Origin: Dyella ginsengisoli LA-4
Lineage (GTDB): Bacteria; Pseudomonadota; Gammaproteobacteria; Xanthomonadales; Rhodanobacteraceae
DNA: 64,000 nt
Direction: 5' to 3'
Assembly: GCF_000334915.1 (NCBI RefSeq)
Contig: NZ_AMSF01000005.1
Coordinates: 1-64,000, forward strand
Of the stretch, positions 11,543 to 20,926 are shown in pieces. Each line of letters opens with the position of its first letter. Within the stretch, counting starts at the first letter, position 1. The notes under the pieces were generated by a model, which was not told the origin of the DNA, made no database searches, and was given only the letters and a program-made list of their open reading frames with translations. The position numbers and the translations under genes are program-made.

Positions 11543-11852
11543 GCGTTGATGCGTCGGTGCATCAGGGGCGGCTTTCGACCCAAAGCGGACGTTGGATTTA
11601 GGTGTTGGCGAGTCCTGATGAGACCTTGCATTCAGCGTTTATGATTCCAAAAGTTTTTTGACTAGGATTGGTCAGTGGCAGACGAACTTTGTTGGCTAGG
11701 CCAAACCGAAGCTCGGGCGCCGTAAGCTCAGGCTTTAGCGAACTATCTGCGCGACAGAGGGAGGTATGTGAAGGTGCGTTGACCGCACAGTCCCGAGGCT
11801 GCGGTGGTTCTTATTGAATGACGACCACATTGAATATTGGCACGGTGTAAAC
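11543..11852. other. Gene-free left flank of the defence island
   Basis: About 310 bases with no credible gene. Base composition drops visibly compared with the chromosome, with AT-rich stretches around 11635-11670. It contains a short imperfect palindrome (GGCTTTCGACCCAAAGCGG) near 11568-11588, of a kind I recall as a dispersed extragenic motif. It probably holds the promoter of the large STAND gene; no convincing -35/-10 pair could be assigned. Confidence 0.5.
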
Positions 11853-14800
11853 ATGCCTTACAGCGATGAAAGTATAGATTCGGTCCGCGCATCTCGCGCT
11901 GGCCACACTTTCCACGAGAGATGGGCTGCCAGAAGGGCATTGCAGCTAGTATTTCCGAATGACGAGCTATTCGCGATCGCCGTGGAGGGGATTTCGTCGA
12001 CAGAGACTACTAGTCCGGGAACATGGGCCGAAGATGTCGCTGACCTCGTCCTTTACTACGGCCGAGGAGACAATTTTCACACCTGCGAGCGGCTGGAGAC
12101 CGTCCAATTTAAGTACAAGCATCGCGGGGAGCCGGTTACAGCGTCTTATCTGAAAAAGACAATCGAAAAGTTCTCCAGCACGATTTCCGGCTATGAGAAA
12201 GAGTTTTCGACTGCCGAAGTCGACGCGAAAGCATGGTTCGTCTTCGTCACGAATGCCGAGTTCAAGTACAGCCTTTCTGAAGCGATAGAAGCCCTCATCG
12301 AAGGGAAGACACCTTCAGGTCAGGAAGCAGCCGACCAGGTTCTTTATCTCAGGGAATGTTGTGCTATCGGAGGCCTGTCTGACGCAAGCCGTCTCTTCTC
12401 CAGAGTAGTTTTTCGAGCTGGAGAGAAAGGTCTTTCGAGCCAAGACAACGCACTCAGGAGAACACTCACCGACTGGTCTGCCGGTGCCGATGCTGAGGCT
12501 AGGATCCGCCTTCACGGGCTCCAGGATCTCGTCTTGAGAAAGGCTGGTCCAAGCGGCCAAGGCAAGAACCTGATCCGCCGTGAAGATGTTCTGGATGCGC
12601 TCGATTGTGCCCCAGAGGACCTCTTTCCGGCCGACACCCGCTTCATCGACGTAGGTGCCGTCGTCGAGCGATCAGAACTTTCGATGGTCCATGATCTGAT
12701 CAAGGCTTCAAAGCAGCCCGTCTTCGTCGATGCGGAGGGCGGGGTTGGCAAGACCGTGTTCGTCCAGAGCCTTGCCGCAAGGATGGCGAGCGAATTCGAA
12801 GTGGTAGTTTTTGACTGTTTCGGTGGTGGTTCGTACCGCTCGGACAATTACTCCAGACACCTCCCCAGAATTGGGCTGGTGCAGATTGTCAACGAGTTGG
12901 CCGCGCGGACACTGTGTGATCCGATACTGCCAGGAGGCGATGACAGTCGAAAAATCATCAAGGCGGCGCGCAAACGACTGTCTCAAGCGGCGAAGGCGAT
13001 TCGGGCCCAGTCCCGAAAGCTCGGCTTGCTCATCATCGTCGATGCGGCCGATAACGCCCAGTTGGAAGCCGAGCATCGCCACGAAAATGCATTCCCAAAG
13101 CTTCTTCTCGCGACCATCGACGAGGATCCGATCGATGGAGTGAGACTGCTGTTTACGGCACGCACGCACCGCAAGGACAAGGTCATCGGTCGCAGCACGG
13201 TGAGTCGTGTCGAGCTAGGACCCTTCACAGATTCAGAGGCCCGAGAATTTCTGCAGGATCGCAAGCCCGACGCTTCCGGCGTCGAGGTTGCTACCGCTTT
13301 GGCTCGATCCGGCCGGAACGCACGTGTCCTCGACTACCTCGTCCAGACTTGGGATACGAATGTCCGCGGCAGCACGTCGGCCGCGCTCATCATGGTTCCT
13401 GAGATCATCGCCCAGCATTGCGCGAAGATCATCTCCGATCTTCATGTTGCAGGATGGTCGGATTCGGAGGTAACAGAGTTCTTCGTCGCGCTGTCGCTAC
13501 TTCCTCCGCCGATTCCGCTCGACGAACTGGCAAACGCGCTTGGATGGTCCGCGACTCAGGTAAGTACCGCCGCATCGGACCTGGCCCCGATGCTCGAGAT
13601 AACCTCGCACGGTGCGATCTTCAGGGATGAGCCAACCGAAACATACATCCGCGAAACTTACGCCGCGGGAGGGGAAGCCCAAAAGGCCATTGCCGATCGC
13701 CTTTTGGCGTCGCAGGTGACATCGGCCTATGCCGCCGAGGCGTTGCCGCATTTCCTGGTCGTCATAAAGGACAGCGATCGTGCGTTCGCGCTCGCTGATT
13801 CGGCCAGCTTCCCGGCGACGGTGCAGTCGGAGTTCGGCCGCCGAAGGTTGATCCTCGCACGGCTTCGCGCGGCCTTTCGATTGGCGGTCGCGGATGACGA
13901 CCTCGACCGGGTGCTGGGCCTCAGCATGCGGCTGGCGCAAGCCGCGACGGCCAATCAGAGGGGCGATGAGTTCATTCGGAGCTCGCCCGCTCTGGCAATC
14001 GTACTCGGGGACGCTGACTCCTATCGCCGCCTTTTTGCGGATCGTGCGGGATGGCGTGGCGCCAGAAGCGCGCGGCTGACGGTCGCCCATCGTTTCGCAG
14101 GAGACGCTGAGGAATCGGAGATCCAGTGCGAAAGCACTGTGCGGTGGATCAACTGGTACGCGGCGCAGCCACATGACGAGTCGCATCGCGACCGCGCCGG
14201 GCCGGAGATCGAGGACTTCGCGGCGGTACTGTTCCAGAATTCCGCCGCATACAAGTTCGACGTCGTCGATCGTAACCTCGCCGCCTGGACTGATCGGTTC
14301 TCGCTTTCCGCGAGCGGCCGCCTCCTGCAACTTCTGGAATTGTTCGACCGGGCGAACGGCACGACGGTACTCAAAGATTTGGTCTCATTCGCCGCAAGCG
14401 ACGAATGCAAATCGCAAGCGCTCAAGCTGCGGCTTCTGTCGCGACCTCGCTCTCTCGATAGACAACAGGTAAAAGCGCTGGCGAAGGCGACCGGAGCGCC
14501 GGTGTCCGTCGACGACGACGAAGACGAAGACGAGGGCCTTTCGGTGGAGCCCACGCGAGGGGGCAGCGCCCACATCGTACAGGCGGCGTTGACAGCGCTC
14601 TTCTACAGCTCGCGTGCCGCCGCCGCGGCGATCATCCGCTATGCGCCTCCGGCCCGGCCATCAGCGTACGACTACGGCGAGCGTTACGGCCACTCGAGGG
14701 CTTGGCCCCCGATCCTCCGCGCCTGCATCCGCGCATGGTCGGCTGGAAGGCCCGTCGCCCACCATGACCTGCTTCCGGGGGAGGTGAAGATCACCAGGCA

Positions 14801-17800
14801 GGCGAGGGCAGTCAAGAGCCAGAGGGAACTGCTTGCGTTTCTGAAGGAGCTGCGGCGGCCCGCGCCCGGCGGCTCCGGCAGGAGACGTGGCGGGAAACCG
14901 CGAAGCGCGAGATTCAATGACCGCGACTGCGAGAACATCAGTAGGGGCATCGAGCTTGCACGCCAGCTGACCCGGCCCATCGAGGATGCTGTCCTCTCTC
15001 GCAGAAGCCTCCCGGATGCGAGTGTCAGCGACTTCCTGGATTTATGGAGCAAGCACTTGAGGGAGGGCGTGCAGTGGACGGCTGAGGTCGCCGCCGACTC
15101 GCTTATTCGCACCGTCGGGCTCGGCTGTATCCATATCCTGCTGGACCATGCGCCGGTGATATCGGAAGACCAAGCGAAGACCATCGTCAGCCTGATTTCT
15201 TCGGGAAGATTTTCCGTCCGGCAGAAAACGTCCGTATTGGGCCTGCTTGCCCAGCGACCGGGCCTCCATGAGCTCGCGGGCAAGTTTGCGCAGCACATCG
15301 CGGAGCAGATTGGCCAAGACGACGATATCGGGCAGCGCGGCGGTGCATACGCCGATCTCGCGGTTTCCCTCGTGTCCATGAGCATTGACGAGGCCCGTGA
15401 ATACTACCGGCAAGGTCTGGCCCAGCTGGACCAATTGGGAGGAGAGAGCTACGAGCAGATCTATTCGCTGCTTCGTTTCGCGAGCGTGCAGCATGGCGGA
15501 CTGCTGAAGCCAGCGCTGTCGCATCGATTGATGAACCTGTGCCAGACCATCATACGGAACGAGCCAAGCAAGTTCGGCTGGACGTTGTTCGCGCGCGCCG
15601 CAGCCAATTCCATAGGCTTCCCGGCAATCGCCAAGATCGTGCGTTGGCACGACCAGGACGTCGCGGAACTGTCTTACGGTTTGCCGCAGCTTGCCTGTTT
15701 TCTGGCCAGGAACGGGAATCTCGATCCGCGGCGCGCTGCCTTCGTCCTGACGATCTGCGAAGACCATGGCTGGTGGGACTGGCGCTCCGGTGACGGAGTC
15801 GCCGATCTGCTGAAACTGTCTAACCCGGACGATCAGAGGCGGATATTTCTGGCGATCATCGAAAAGCTGCGCGCCCGGTACCCGTTCGGCGCCTGGAGCT
15901 CCCTTTGGGAAGGCTTCCTGGAAGCGGGGAGTCAATTTCCGACCGCGCTCACCACCGAAGAGCGAGAGGCGATCGAACAACTCAGGCTAGAGGCGAAAGG
16001 CAAGGAGGATGAGTTCAACAATCGCGATAGGTCGCAGCCAGACTTCGTCGTCGATCGAACTCCGAAACCGAGCAAGGAAGAAATCCACGGTCTCATCGCG
16101 GCGCTGGTCTCGAATTGCGATCCGTCATCGGCGCAGTCGCTCGACCAGGCGCTGACGACCATTCAAACGGACAGTCGACTTTCCTATAACGCACGCCAGC
16201 GATTCATCGCCGGTTTGCGCGCCTCGTGCCCATATCCGAAGCGGTTGGCGTTTCTGTTCGCAATCTGCGACTCGGCCGAGCTGAGCCTCACCCAGTCATT
16301 GGACATACTTGCCGAGTGCCTGTCCTCCTGGAGCGGATCCTCCAGGCACCTCGTTTCCAATGCAAAAGCATTGGTTGAACGACTGTTCGAGTCCAAGATC
16401 GTCGAGCTGTTCGAAGGTCAGTTCTCGGACATCGTGCGTGGCATCCACCAACTCTCGGAACTGTGCGATGACAAGCCCTTCGTGCTGCGGCTCGTCCTTC
16501 GCAAAGTGGCGGCGGAGGAGGTGGAACTCGATGGCGACGAGTGGCTGCAGTTGGCTACCGCCCTGTGCGACGTCACTTCGGGCCAGGCCGGTCTCGATGC
16601 GCTGGAGTTGCTGCTGTCCGGGCCGGCGTCGCGCATCGCCGACGAGATCGGCGAGGGACCGTTCCGCCCCGAGCAATCCGTCGGGGGAAACGAAGCGGCG
16701 TTCTTCGCCGATGTGATCTGGCACCTTCTCGGCGACGACGACGCCTATCTCCGCTGGACGGTCGCACGCGGCTTGAACACGCTTGCCGAGCTGGGTCTGG
16801 ACGAAGAGATCGGCCTGTTGCTCGACCGCTTCGACCAAAGGGAGATCGCGGCCTTGGCATCGCCGGATCGGGAGCTTCCGTTCCTGAATTCCCGGCAGTG
16901 GCTGCTGATGGGTCTAGCGCGGACCGCCTTGCGCCAAGGACGGACCATGGGCGGCTTCCGGCGCAGGCTGCTGGCACTCGCCCAACGAAGCGACCTCCAT
17001 GTTATCGACAAAGTCCACATTGCCAGGTGTTTAAGGAACATCGGTAACAACGGTGTCCGAGACACGGATCTGGAAGCGTTGGTCGATCAGGTCGACCAAC
17101 CGCCATGCGGCATTGAGACCAGTGATGTCTACTCGGGGGGCACGAAAGCGACGTCGAACTTCCGCTTCGACTACGAGTTTGCTAAGAGTGAGATCAGCGC
17201 ACTGGCGTGGCTCTTCAATGTCGGCAAGGCAACCGTGGTAGATGCGATGGCGGCCGAAATCAAGAAGCGATGGCCGGAGGCCACCTCGCTGGATGATTTT
17301 CCCGGCCGGCAACGTTACGACTGGGATCGAGGCGATCGATATGAGACCTACCGTGAGCATGTTCAAAGACATGCCTTGCTGGGTGCAGCCACCAGTCTTT
17401 CAAAGACGCGGCCGGTGGTCGTTCGGAGTTACGAGGTCGGCGGCGGCTCGCCTTGGCTGGAATGGCGCGACCGCTACGACGTCACGTTCGATGACGGCTC
17501 GTGGCTGTCGGATCGGAAAGACCCTGTCCCCGGGCAGGCGAAGGAATATCTGCTAGGCAAGAGGACAGGACAGCAAGAGGGCCTGCAGGATCAACACGCA
17601 ATGCTGAGGAAGCTTGGCCTCGTGGAGCCACCCGACGACGCACTAGTGCTGCTCTACGGGCGCTGGTCTTCGCCCGATGGGGTGCGAGTTAGGATCACGT
17701 CGGCGCTGACGGAACGGAAGGGCGCAATTGGTCGCTGCGCGGCATTCGCCAAGAAGCCCAGTCATGACCTTTGGCTGCCCGAGTTTTGGGATGGTGGATT

Positions 17801-18293
17801 CTATGACCGTCGTTATCGGCAAAAGAGTATTTTTGCTCCATTAGTGTGGGCGCCCGAAACCCACAGTCTTGGCATCGACGAGGGTGATGAAATGGCGGCG
17901 GAGGGAGCGGCCGGCAGACCGCGTATCGGAATCGACCTCACGAAGAGCCTGAGGTTGGTAAACGAGCCGGGCAGTGGTGATTGGTATGCCGGTAATGGCG
18001 ACCTGGCGCTGAGGAGTCAGGTCTGGGGTAGTTGGAAACCGGATCCCGATGGCCACCGTGGAGCCCGTAATCACGATGATGGTGAGGTTTTGTGGGCTTC
18101 GCCCGATTGGCTAGCCGAGACGCTGTCCAGCGAGGACAAACGACTTGTCTTTACGATAACGCTTTCGAAGTATCGATCGTCACGGGAGTACGCTCCCTCG
18201 AGTGGCGTTAGATCCGTCCTTGTTGGACTACGGCTTGATGACGGGACGATGAGGATTTGGAATGCGAAGAAGGCATCGAAGCAAGATTATTGA
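11853..18293 (+). CDS. DUF4297/Cap4-like nuclease-STAND NTPase (Avs-like)
   Basis: Predicted multidomain antiviral ATPase of about 2146 aa. Residues ~5-190 look like a DUF4297 (Cap4-type) PD-(D/E)xK nuclease: after RASRAGHTFHERWAARRAL there is E45, D64 (VADLVLYYG) and Q85-F-K87 (ETVQFKYK), spaced as in that fold. A P-loop NTPase follows, with Walker A AEGGVGKT (K300), Walker B LLIIVDAADNA (D397) and an arginine-bearing LLFTARTHR strand shortly after. The rest, more than 1600 residues, is predominantly helical with a short acidic run (VDDDEDEDE, ~residue 890), probably a superhelical sensor, ending in a different, more beta-like segment. This order matches STAND/Avs proteins, with Avs3 the nearest named architecture I know; membership is inference. 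The first ATG (11853) is preferred to an in-frame TTG at 11814. The frame is intact, which argues for function. It is convergent with the helicase-MazG operon. Confidence 0.7.
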   Translation: MPYSDESIDSVRASRAGHTFHERWAARRALQLVFPNDELFAIAVEGISSTETTSPGTWAEDVADLVLYYGRGDNFHTCERLETVQFKYKHRGEPVTASYLKKTIEKFSSTISGYEKEFSTAEVDAKAWFVFVTNAEFKYSLSEAIEALIEGKTPSGQEAADQVLYLRECCAIGGLSDASRLFSRVVFRAGEKGLSSQDNALRRTLTDWSAGADAEARIRLHGLQDLVLRKAGPSGQGKNLIRREDVLDALDCAPEDLFPADTRFIDVGAVVERSELSMVHDLIKASKQPVFVDAEGGVGKTVFVQSLAARMASEFEVVVFDCFGGGSYRSDNYSRHLPRIGLVQIVNELAARTLCDPILPGGDDSRKIIKAARKRLSQAAKAIRAQSRKLGLLIIVDAADNAQLEAEHRHENAFPKLLLATIDEDPIDGVRLLFTARTHRKDKVIGRSTVSRVELGPFTDSEAREFLQDRKPDASGVEVATALARSGRNARVLDYLVQTWDTNVRGSTSAALIMVPEIIAQHCAKIISDLHVAGWSDSEVTEFFVALSLLPPPIPLDELANALGWSATQVSTAASDLAPMLEITSHGAIFRDEPTETYIRETYAAGGEAQKAIADRLLASQVTSAYAAEALPHFLVVIKDSDRAFALADSASFPATVQSEFGRRRLILARLRAAFRLAVADDDLDRVLGLSMRLAQAATANQRGDEFIRSSPALAIVLGDADSYRRLFADRAGWRGARSARLTVAHRFAGDAEESEIQCESTVRWINWYAAQPHDESHRDRAGPEIEDFAAVLFQNSAAYKFDVVDRNLAAWTDRFSLSASGRLLQLLELFDRANGTTVLKDLVSFAASDECKSQALKLRLLSRPRSLDRQQVKALAKATGAPVSVDDDEDEDEGLSVEPTRGGSAHIVQAALTALFYSSRAAAAAIIRYAPPARPSAYDYGERYGHSRAWPPILRACIRAWSAGRPVAHHDLLPGEVKITRQARAVKSQRELLAFLKELRRPAPGGSGRRRGGKPRSARFNDRDCENISRGIELARQLTRPIEDAVLSRRSLPDASVSDFLDLWSKHLREGVQWTAEVAADSLIRTVGLGCIHILLDHAPVISEDQAKTIVSLISSGRFSVRQKTSVLGLLAQRPGLHELAGKFAQHIAEQIGQDDDIGQRGGAYADLAVSLVSMSIDEAREYYRQGLAQLDQLGGESYEQIYSLLRFASVQHGGLLKPALSHRLMNLCQTIIRNEPSKFGWTLFARAAANSIGFPAIAKIVRWHDQDVAELSYGLPQLACFLARNGNLDPRRAAFVLTICEDHGWWDWRSGDGVADLLKLSNPDDQRRIFLAIIEKLRARYPFGAWSSLWEGFLEAGSQFPTALTTEEREAIEQLRLEAKGKEDEFNNRDRSQPDFVVDRTPKPSKEEIHGLIAALVSNCDPSSAQSLDQALTTIQTDSRLSYNARQRFIAGLRASCPYPKRLAFLFAICDSAELSLTQSLDILAECLSSWSGSSRHLVSNAKALVERLFESKIVELFEGQFSDIVRGIHQLSELCDDKPFVLRLVLRKVAAEEVELDGDEWLQLATALCDVTSGQAGLDALELLLSGPASRIADEIGEGPFRPEQSVGGNEAAFFADVIWHLLGDDDAYLRWTVARGLNTLAELGLDEEIGLLLDRFDQREIAALASPDRELPFLNSRQWLLMGLARTALRQGRTMGGFRRRLLALAQRSDLHVIDKVHIARCLRNIGNNGVRDTDLEALVDQVDQPPCGIETSDVYSGGTKATSNFRFDYEFAKSEISALAWLFNVGKATVVDAMAAEIKKRWPEATSLDDFPGRQRYDWDRGDRYETYREHVQRHALLGAATSLSKTRPVVVRSYEVGGGSPWLEWRDRYDVTFDDGSWLSDRKDPVPGQAKEYLLGKRTGQQEGLQDQHAMLRKLGLVEPPDDALVLLYGRWSSPDGVRVRITSALTERKGAIGRCAAFAKKPSHDLWLPEFWDGGFYDRRYRQKSIFAPLVWAPETHSLGIDEGDEMAAEGAAGRPRIGIDLTKSLRLVNEPGSGDWYAGNGDLALRSQVWGSWKPDPDGHRGARNHDDGEVLWASPDWLAETLSSEDKRLVFTITLSKYRSSREYAPSSGVRSVLVGLRLDDGTMRIWNAKKASKQDY

Positions 18294-18423
18294 GCTGCCT
18301 GAGCTTATCTACTCCAAACCGACCAATGCTATGTGTGGAATGCCAATGATGATTGCCTATGAACGACGGGTTTTGGCCGAATGCGGTCACTACACAGCCC
18401 GGGCTCAGAGAAGGCGCTCATCT

Positions 18424-20316
18424 TCAAGATGCGCAAGTCAAGCTGGATGGCTTGATAGTCTCTCGGAAGTAACTTGCCGTATCGGCATCCACAAAGTAGA
18501 CATAGCAGCCTTTCATGCCGCGAGTCATCAGCGTCTTGTAGGTGTTGCGGATGATTCGGTCCACGCGCTGGCGTGTCTCTTCGGGTGACTGCTTCATCAT
18601 CGATTTCCAGCCACGGATGGATCGGTCCATGTTGGATCGCGCTTCGGGCACGGTGGTAAGCGCATCGTCGCGGACGACTAGGTCGGGGCCGACGATGACG
18701 CCGACGTAGTCGAGCTCCAGTCCCTGGCAGGTATGGATGCAGCCGACTTCGTCGATGGAGTCGGGTGCCACGATCCATAGGCTGCCGTCCTTGTCGAGGT
18801 TCCAGCGCTTCGCGTAGCCGTGTTCAGGGATGACCACGTCGAATTGATCGGGCTTTTTCTTGCTGACCCAGTCCCAGCAGTAGCCGGCGACCACGCGAGA
18901 CTTGTTGTTGATGACGTTGCGCTCGGCGATCAGCTCGTGCAGCTCTGTGGGCGAATCCATCACGCGGAAGTCGAACTCATCCGGGGAAAGCGTGGTGTTC
19001 GCGGTCTCGCGCAGACCCAGCGTGTTGTCCAGCCAGGCCATGTAGGCATCCGAGCCACCGCAACGGAACTGCGAAGCCAGTTGCATGTGGGTGACTTCGG
19101 CATCGGCCGCGTGCGCCCACTTCTCCAGCTCGGCGCTGTGCCCGATGTCGGACAGGGTGACGACCTGGTCGTCGTCCACGAAGAAGATCGCGCTCTTGCT
19201 GCTGTGGATGATCTCCTTGATCTGGTTCTCGCCGAGGTTGCCGTAGAGGCCGGACTTCTCGTTGAGGCGGTGGGCCTCGTCCACGATCAGGGCATCGAAC
19301 GCATTCGCTGCCGTCTCGACAAAGGAGCCGGAGCCGGAGAACAGGTTGCTGATGGCCGTCTGCTTGAACGTGCCTGTCAGCTTGGCCTTGTAGACGGCAC
19401 GCGGCGCCGCGTTCTTGGATACGTACTTGCTGACGAGTCCCTGCTTCGACAGGCGCACCAGCAGGTTGATCGCGATGATCGACTTCCCGGTGCCGGGACC
19501 GCCCTGGATGATTGCGACCTGTTTCTTTTCCCCCGAGGCACGGGTGGCGAGGGTGACGGCGCTTTCGAAGGCGACCTTCTGGTCGTCGATCAGCACGAAC
19601 TCCTGATTGCCCCTCATCAAGCCGACCAGGCTGTCCACCAAGGCCTTGGATGGCTTGATGCGGCCATTCTCGATCTCGTAGATCAGTTCGGCGTTGTCGC
19701 CGTATTTCACATGCTGCTTGATGAAGTCCCGAAGGCGCTGACGCTCGGCTTCACCTTTCAGGAACAGCGGCGCCTTCCGGATGTAGTCCCCGTAATGCTG
19801 GGGATCGTCGATGACGCCGTCCTGCACGTAGTTGTGGAGATAGGCGCAGGGGTTCAGGGCTACGTTGCGTTCGTAGACGGCCTCGTTGAAGCCTTCGAGC
19901 AAGGCCGCATACGACCAAGCCTGATAGCAGGGGTGGGTGCCTTCGCTCTCGGGAGCATGGCCGCCCCGGCGTGCGATGACTAGGCCGTCTTTCGGCGAGA
20001 GCTTCGCTTCGGACCACTGCTTGAGTTCCACGATGATGAGCTTGGGACCCTCATCGGTACGGCCGGAAAGGATGAAGTCGATCCGCTTGGAGGTTTGGGG
20101 TATCCCGAACTCGACGCCAACCCCGATGTTGTCGGGAATGCCTGGGTCCCGAAGCACCTTGGCCATTTCGCCCAGCGAGTTCTTCCAGGAGCGGTATTCG
20201 GCTTCAGTGGAGTACCGCCCGGTTCGCTGCAAATACTTGGCAGCAATGACGCTTTCGATGTCCCGGTTGTCGTGATCGTCAAGAAACTGGGTCTTGTCGG
20301 CCTGATAGACAATCAC
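18424..20316 (-). CDS. PD-(D/E)xK nuclease-Schlafen group 3/DUF2075 helicase
   Basis: Predicted 630-aa DNA/RNA helicase with an N-terminal nuclease-like domain. Residues ~60-105 contain a PD-(D/E)xK pattern: VGVEFGI, then KRIDFIL and IIVELKQW. Residues ~265-620 are a superfamily 1 helicase of the DUF2075 (PF09848, Schlafen group 3) type: Walker A GGPGTGKS, Walker B LIVDEAHRLNE, motif III IFFVDDDQVV, motif V HTCQGLELDYVGVIVG and motif VI NTYKTLMTRGMKGCYVYF. All motifs look intact. It starts 24 bases after the MazG-like gene stops, so the two form an operon. Such pairs occur in defence-rich regions; an antiviral or nucleic-acid quality-control role is inferred, not shown. Confidence 0.8.
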   Translation of the reverse strand: MIVYQADKTQFLDDHDNRDIESVIAAKYLQRTGRYSTEAEYRSWKNSLGEMAKVLRDPGIPDNIGVGVEFGIPQTSKRIDFILSGRTDEGPKLIIVELKQWSEAKLSPKDGLVIARRGGHAPESEGTHPCYQAWSYAALLEGFNEAVYERNVALNPCAYLHNYVQDGVIDDPQHYGDYIRKAPLFLKGEAERQRLRDFIKQHVKYGDNAELIYEIENGRIKPSKALVDSLVGLMRGNQEFVLIDDQKVAFESAVTLATRASGEKKQVAIIQGGPGTGKSIIAINLLVRLSKQGLVSKYVSKNAAPRAVYKAKLTGTFKQTAISNLFSGSGSFVETAANAFDALIVDEAHRLNEKSGLYGNLGENQIKEIIHSSKSAIFFVDDDQVVTLSDIGHSAELEKWAHAADAEVTHMQLASQFRCGGSDAYMAWLDNTLGLRETANTTLSPDEFDFRVMDSPTELHELIAERNVINNKSRVVAGYCWDWVSKKKPDQFDVVIPEHGYAKRWNLDKDGSLWIVAPDSIDEVGCIHTCQGLELDYVGVIVGPDLVVRDDALTTVPEARSNMDRSIRGWKSMMKQSPEETRQRVDRIIRNTYKTLMTRGMKGCYVYFVDADTASYFRETIKPSSLTCAS

Positions 20317-20340
20317 GCTGCGGCCCCCCTTGGCCTTCCG

Positions 20341-20691
20341 TCAAAGCTCAGAATACTTCTTGCTCGTCCCCTTGGCGCGTTCGACCGGGTACTTGAGAGC
20401 GTTGAGCTGCAGCTTCTTGCGGGCTGCGTCCAACGGATCGATGCCCAGCTTGTCCGAGAGCTGAAGCAGGTAGAGGAAGACGTCAGCCACTTCCTCGGCG
20501 ACTGCATCGCGCTTCACGTCCGGCAACGAGCGGCTTTGCTCCTCGGTCAGCCACTGGAAGTGCTCGAGCAGTTCGGCAGCCTCGACCGACAGGGCAGTGG
20601 CCAGATTCTTGGGCGAGTGGAACTGCTCCCACTCTCTGTCGCTAGCGAATGTGCGCAGGACAGCCTGCAGTGCCTGGATATCTGTGCTCAT
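20341..20691 (-). CDS. MazG-like nucleotide pyrophosphohydrolase
   Basis: All-alpha NTP pyrophosphohydrolase of the MazG/RS21-C6 (DCTPP1) group, 116 aa. It carries the metal-binding Glu-rich helices SVEAAELLEHFQWL and EEVADVFLYLLQL, which hydrolyse (d)NTPs to monophosphates. It is the first gene of a two-gene operon with the nuclease-helicase downstream. In this position it could house-clean nucleotides or lower dNTP or signal-nucleotide pools during defence; both are inference. It is clearly much shorter than full-length two-domain MazG. Confidence 0.85.
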   Translation of the reverse strand: MSTDIQALQAVLRTFASDREWEQFHSPKNLATALSVEAAELLEHFQWLTEEQSRSLPDVKRDAVAEEVADVFLYLLQLSDKLGIDPLDAARKKLQLNALKYPVERAKGTSKKYSEL

Positions 20692-20926
20692 AGTCCGTTC
20701 CTGGTACCCAAACGAATAGTGAGAAGCTTAGGCGTTTCGCATTTCTGCGCAAAAGGTCGGAGGCGCGAGCACACGCTGTGCCGGTTTACGGCGTCGGCTC
20801 TCGGCTGTTGCGCACTAAGCAAAGACTCTGCGCGCAACTCACTGCTTCAGAGCAGCCATGCCAACTGTCACGGGCGGCAGGCGAGTTCCAGGACTAGAGT
20901 GGGTTGCATCAGCCAAGGCGCTTGCG

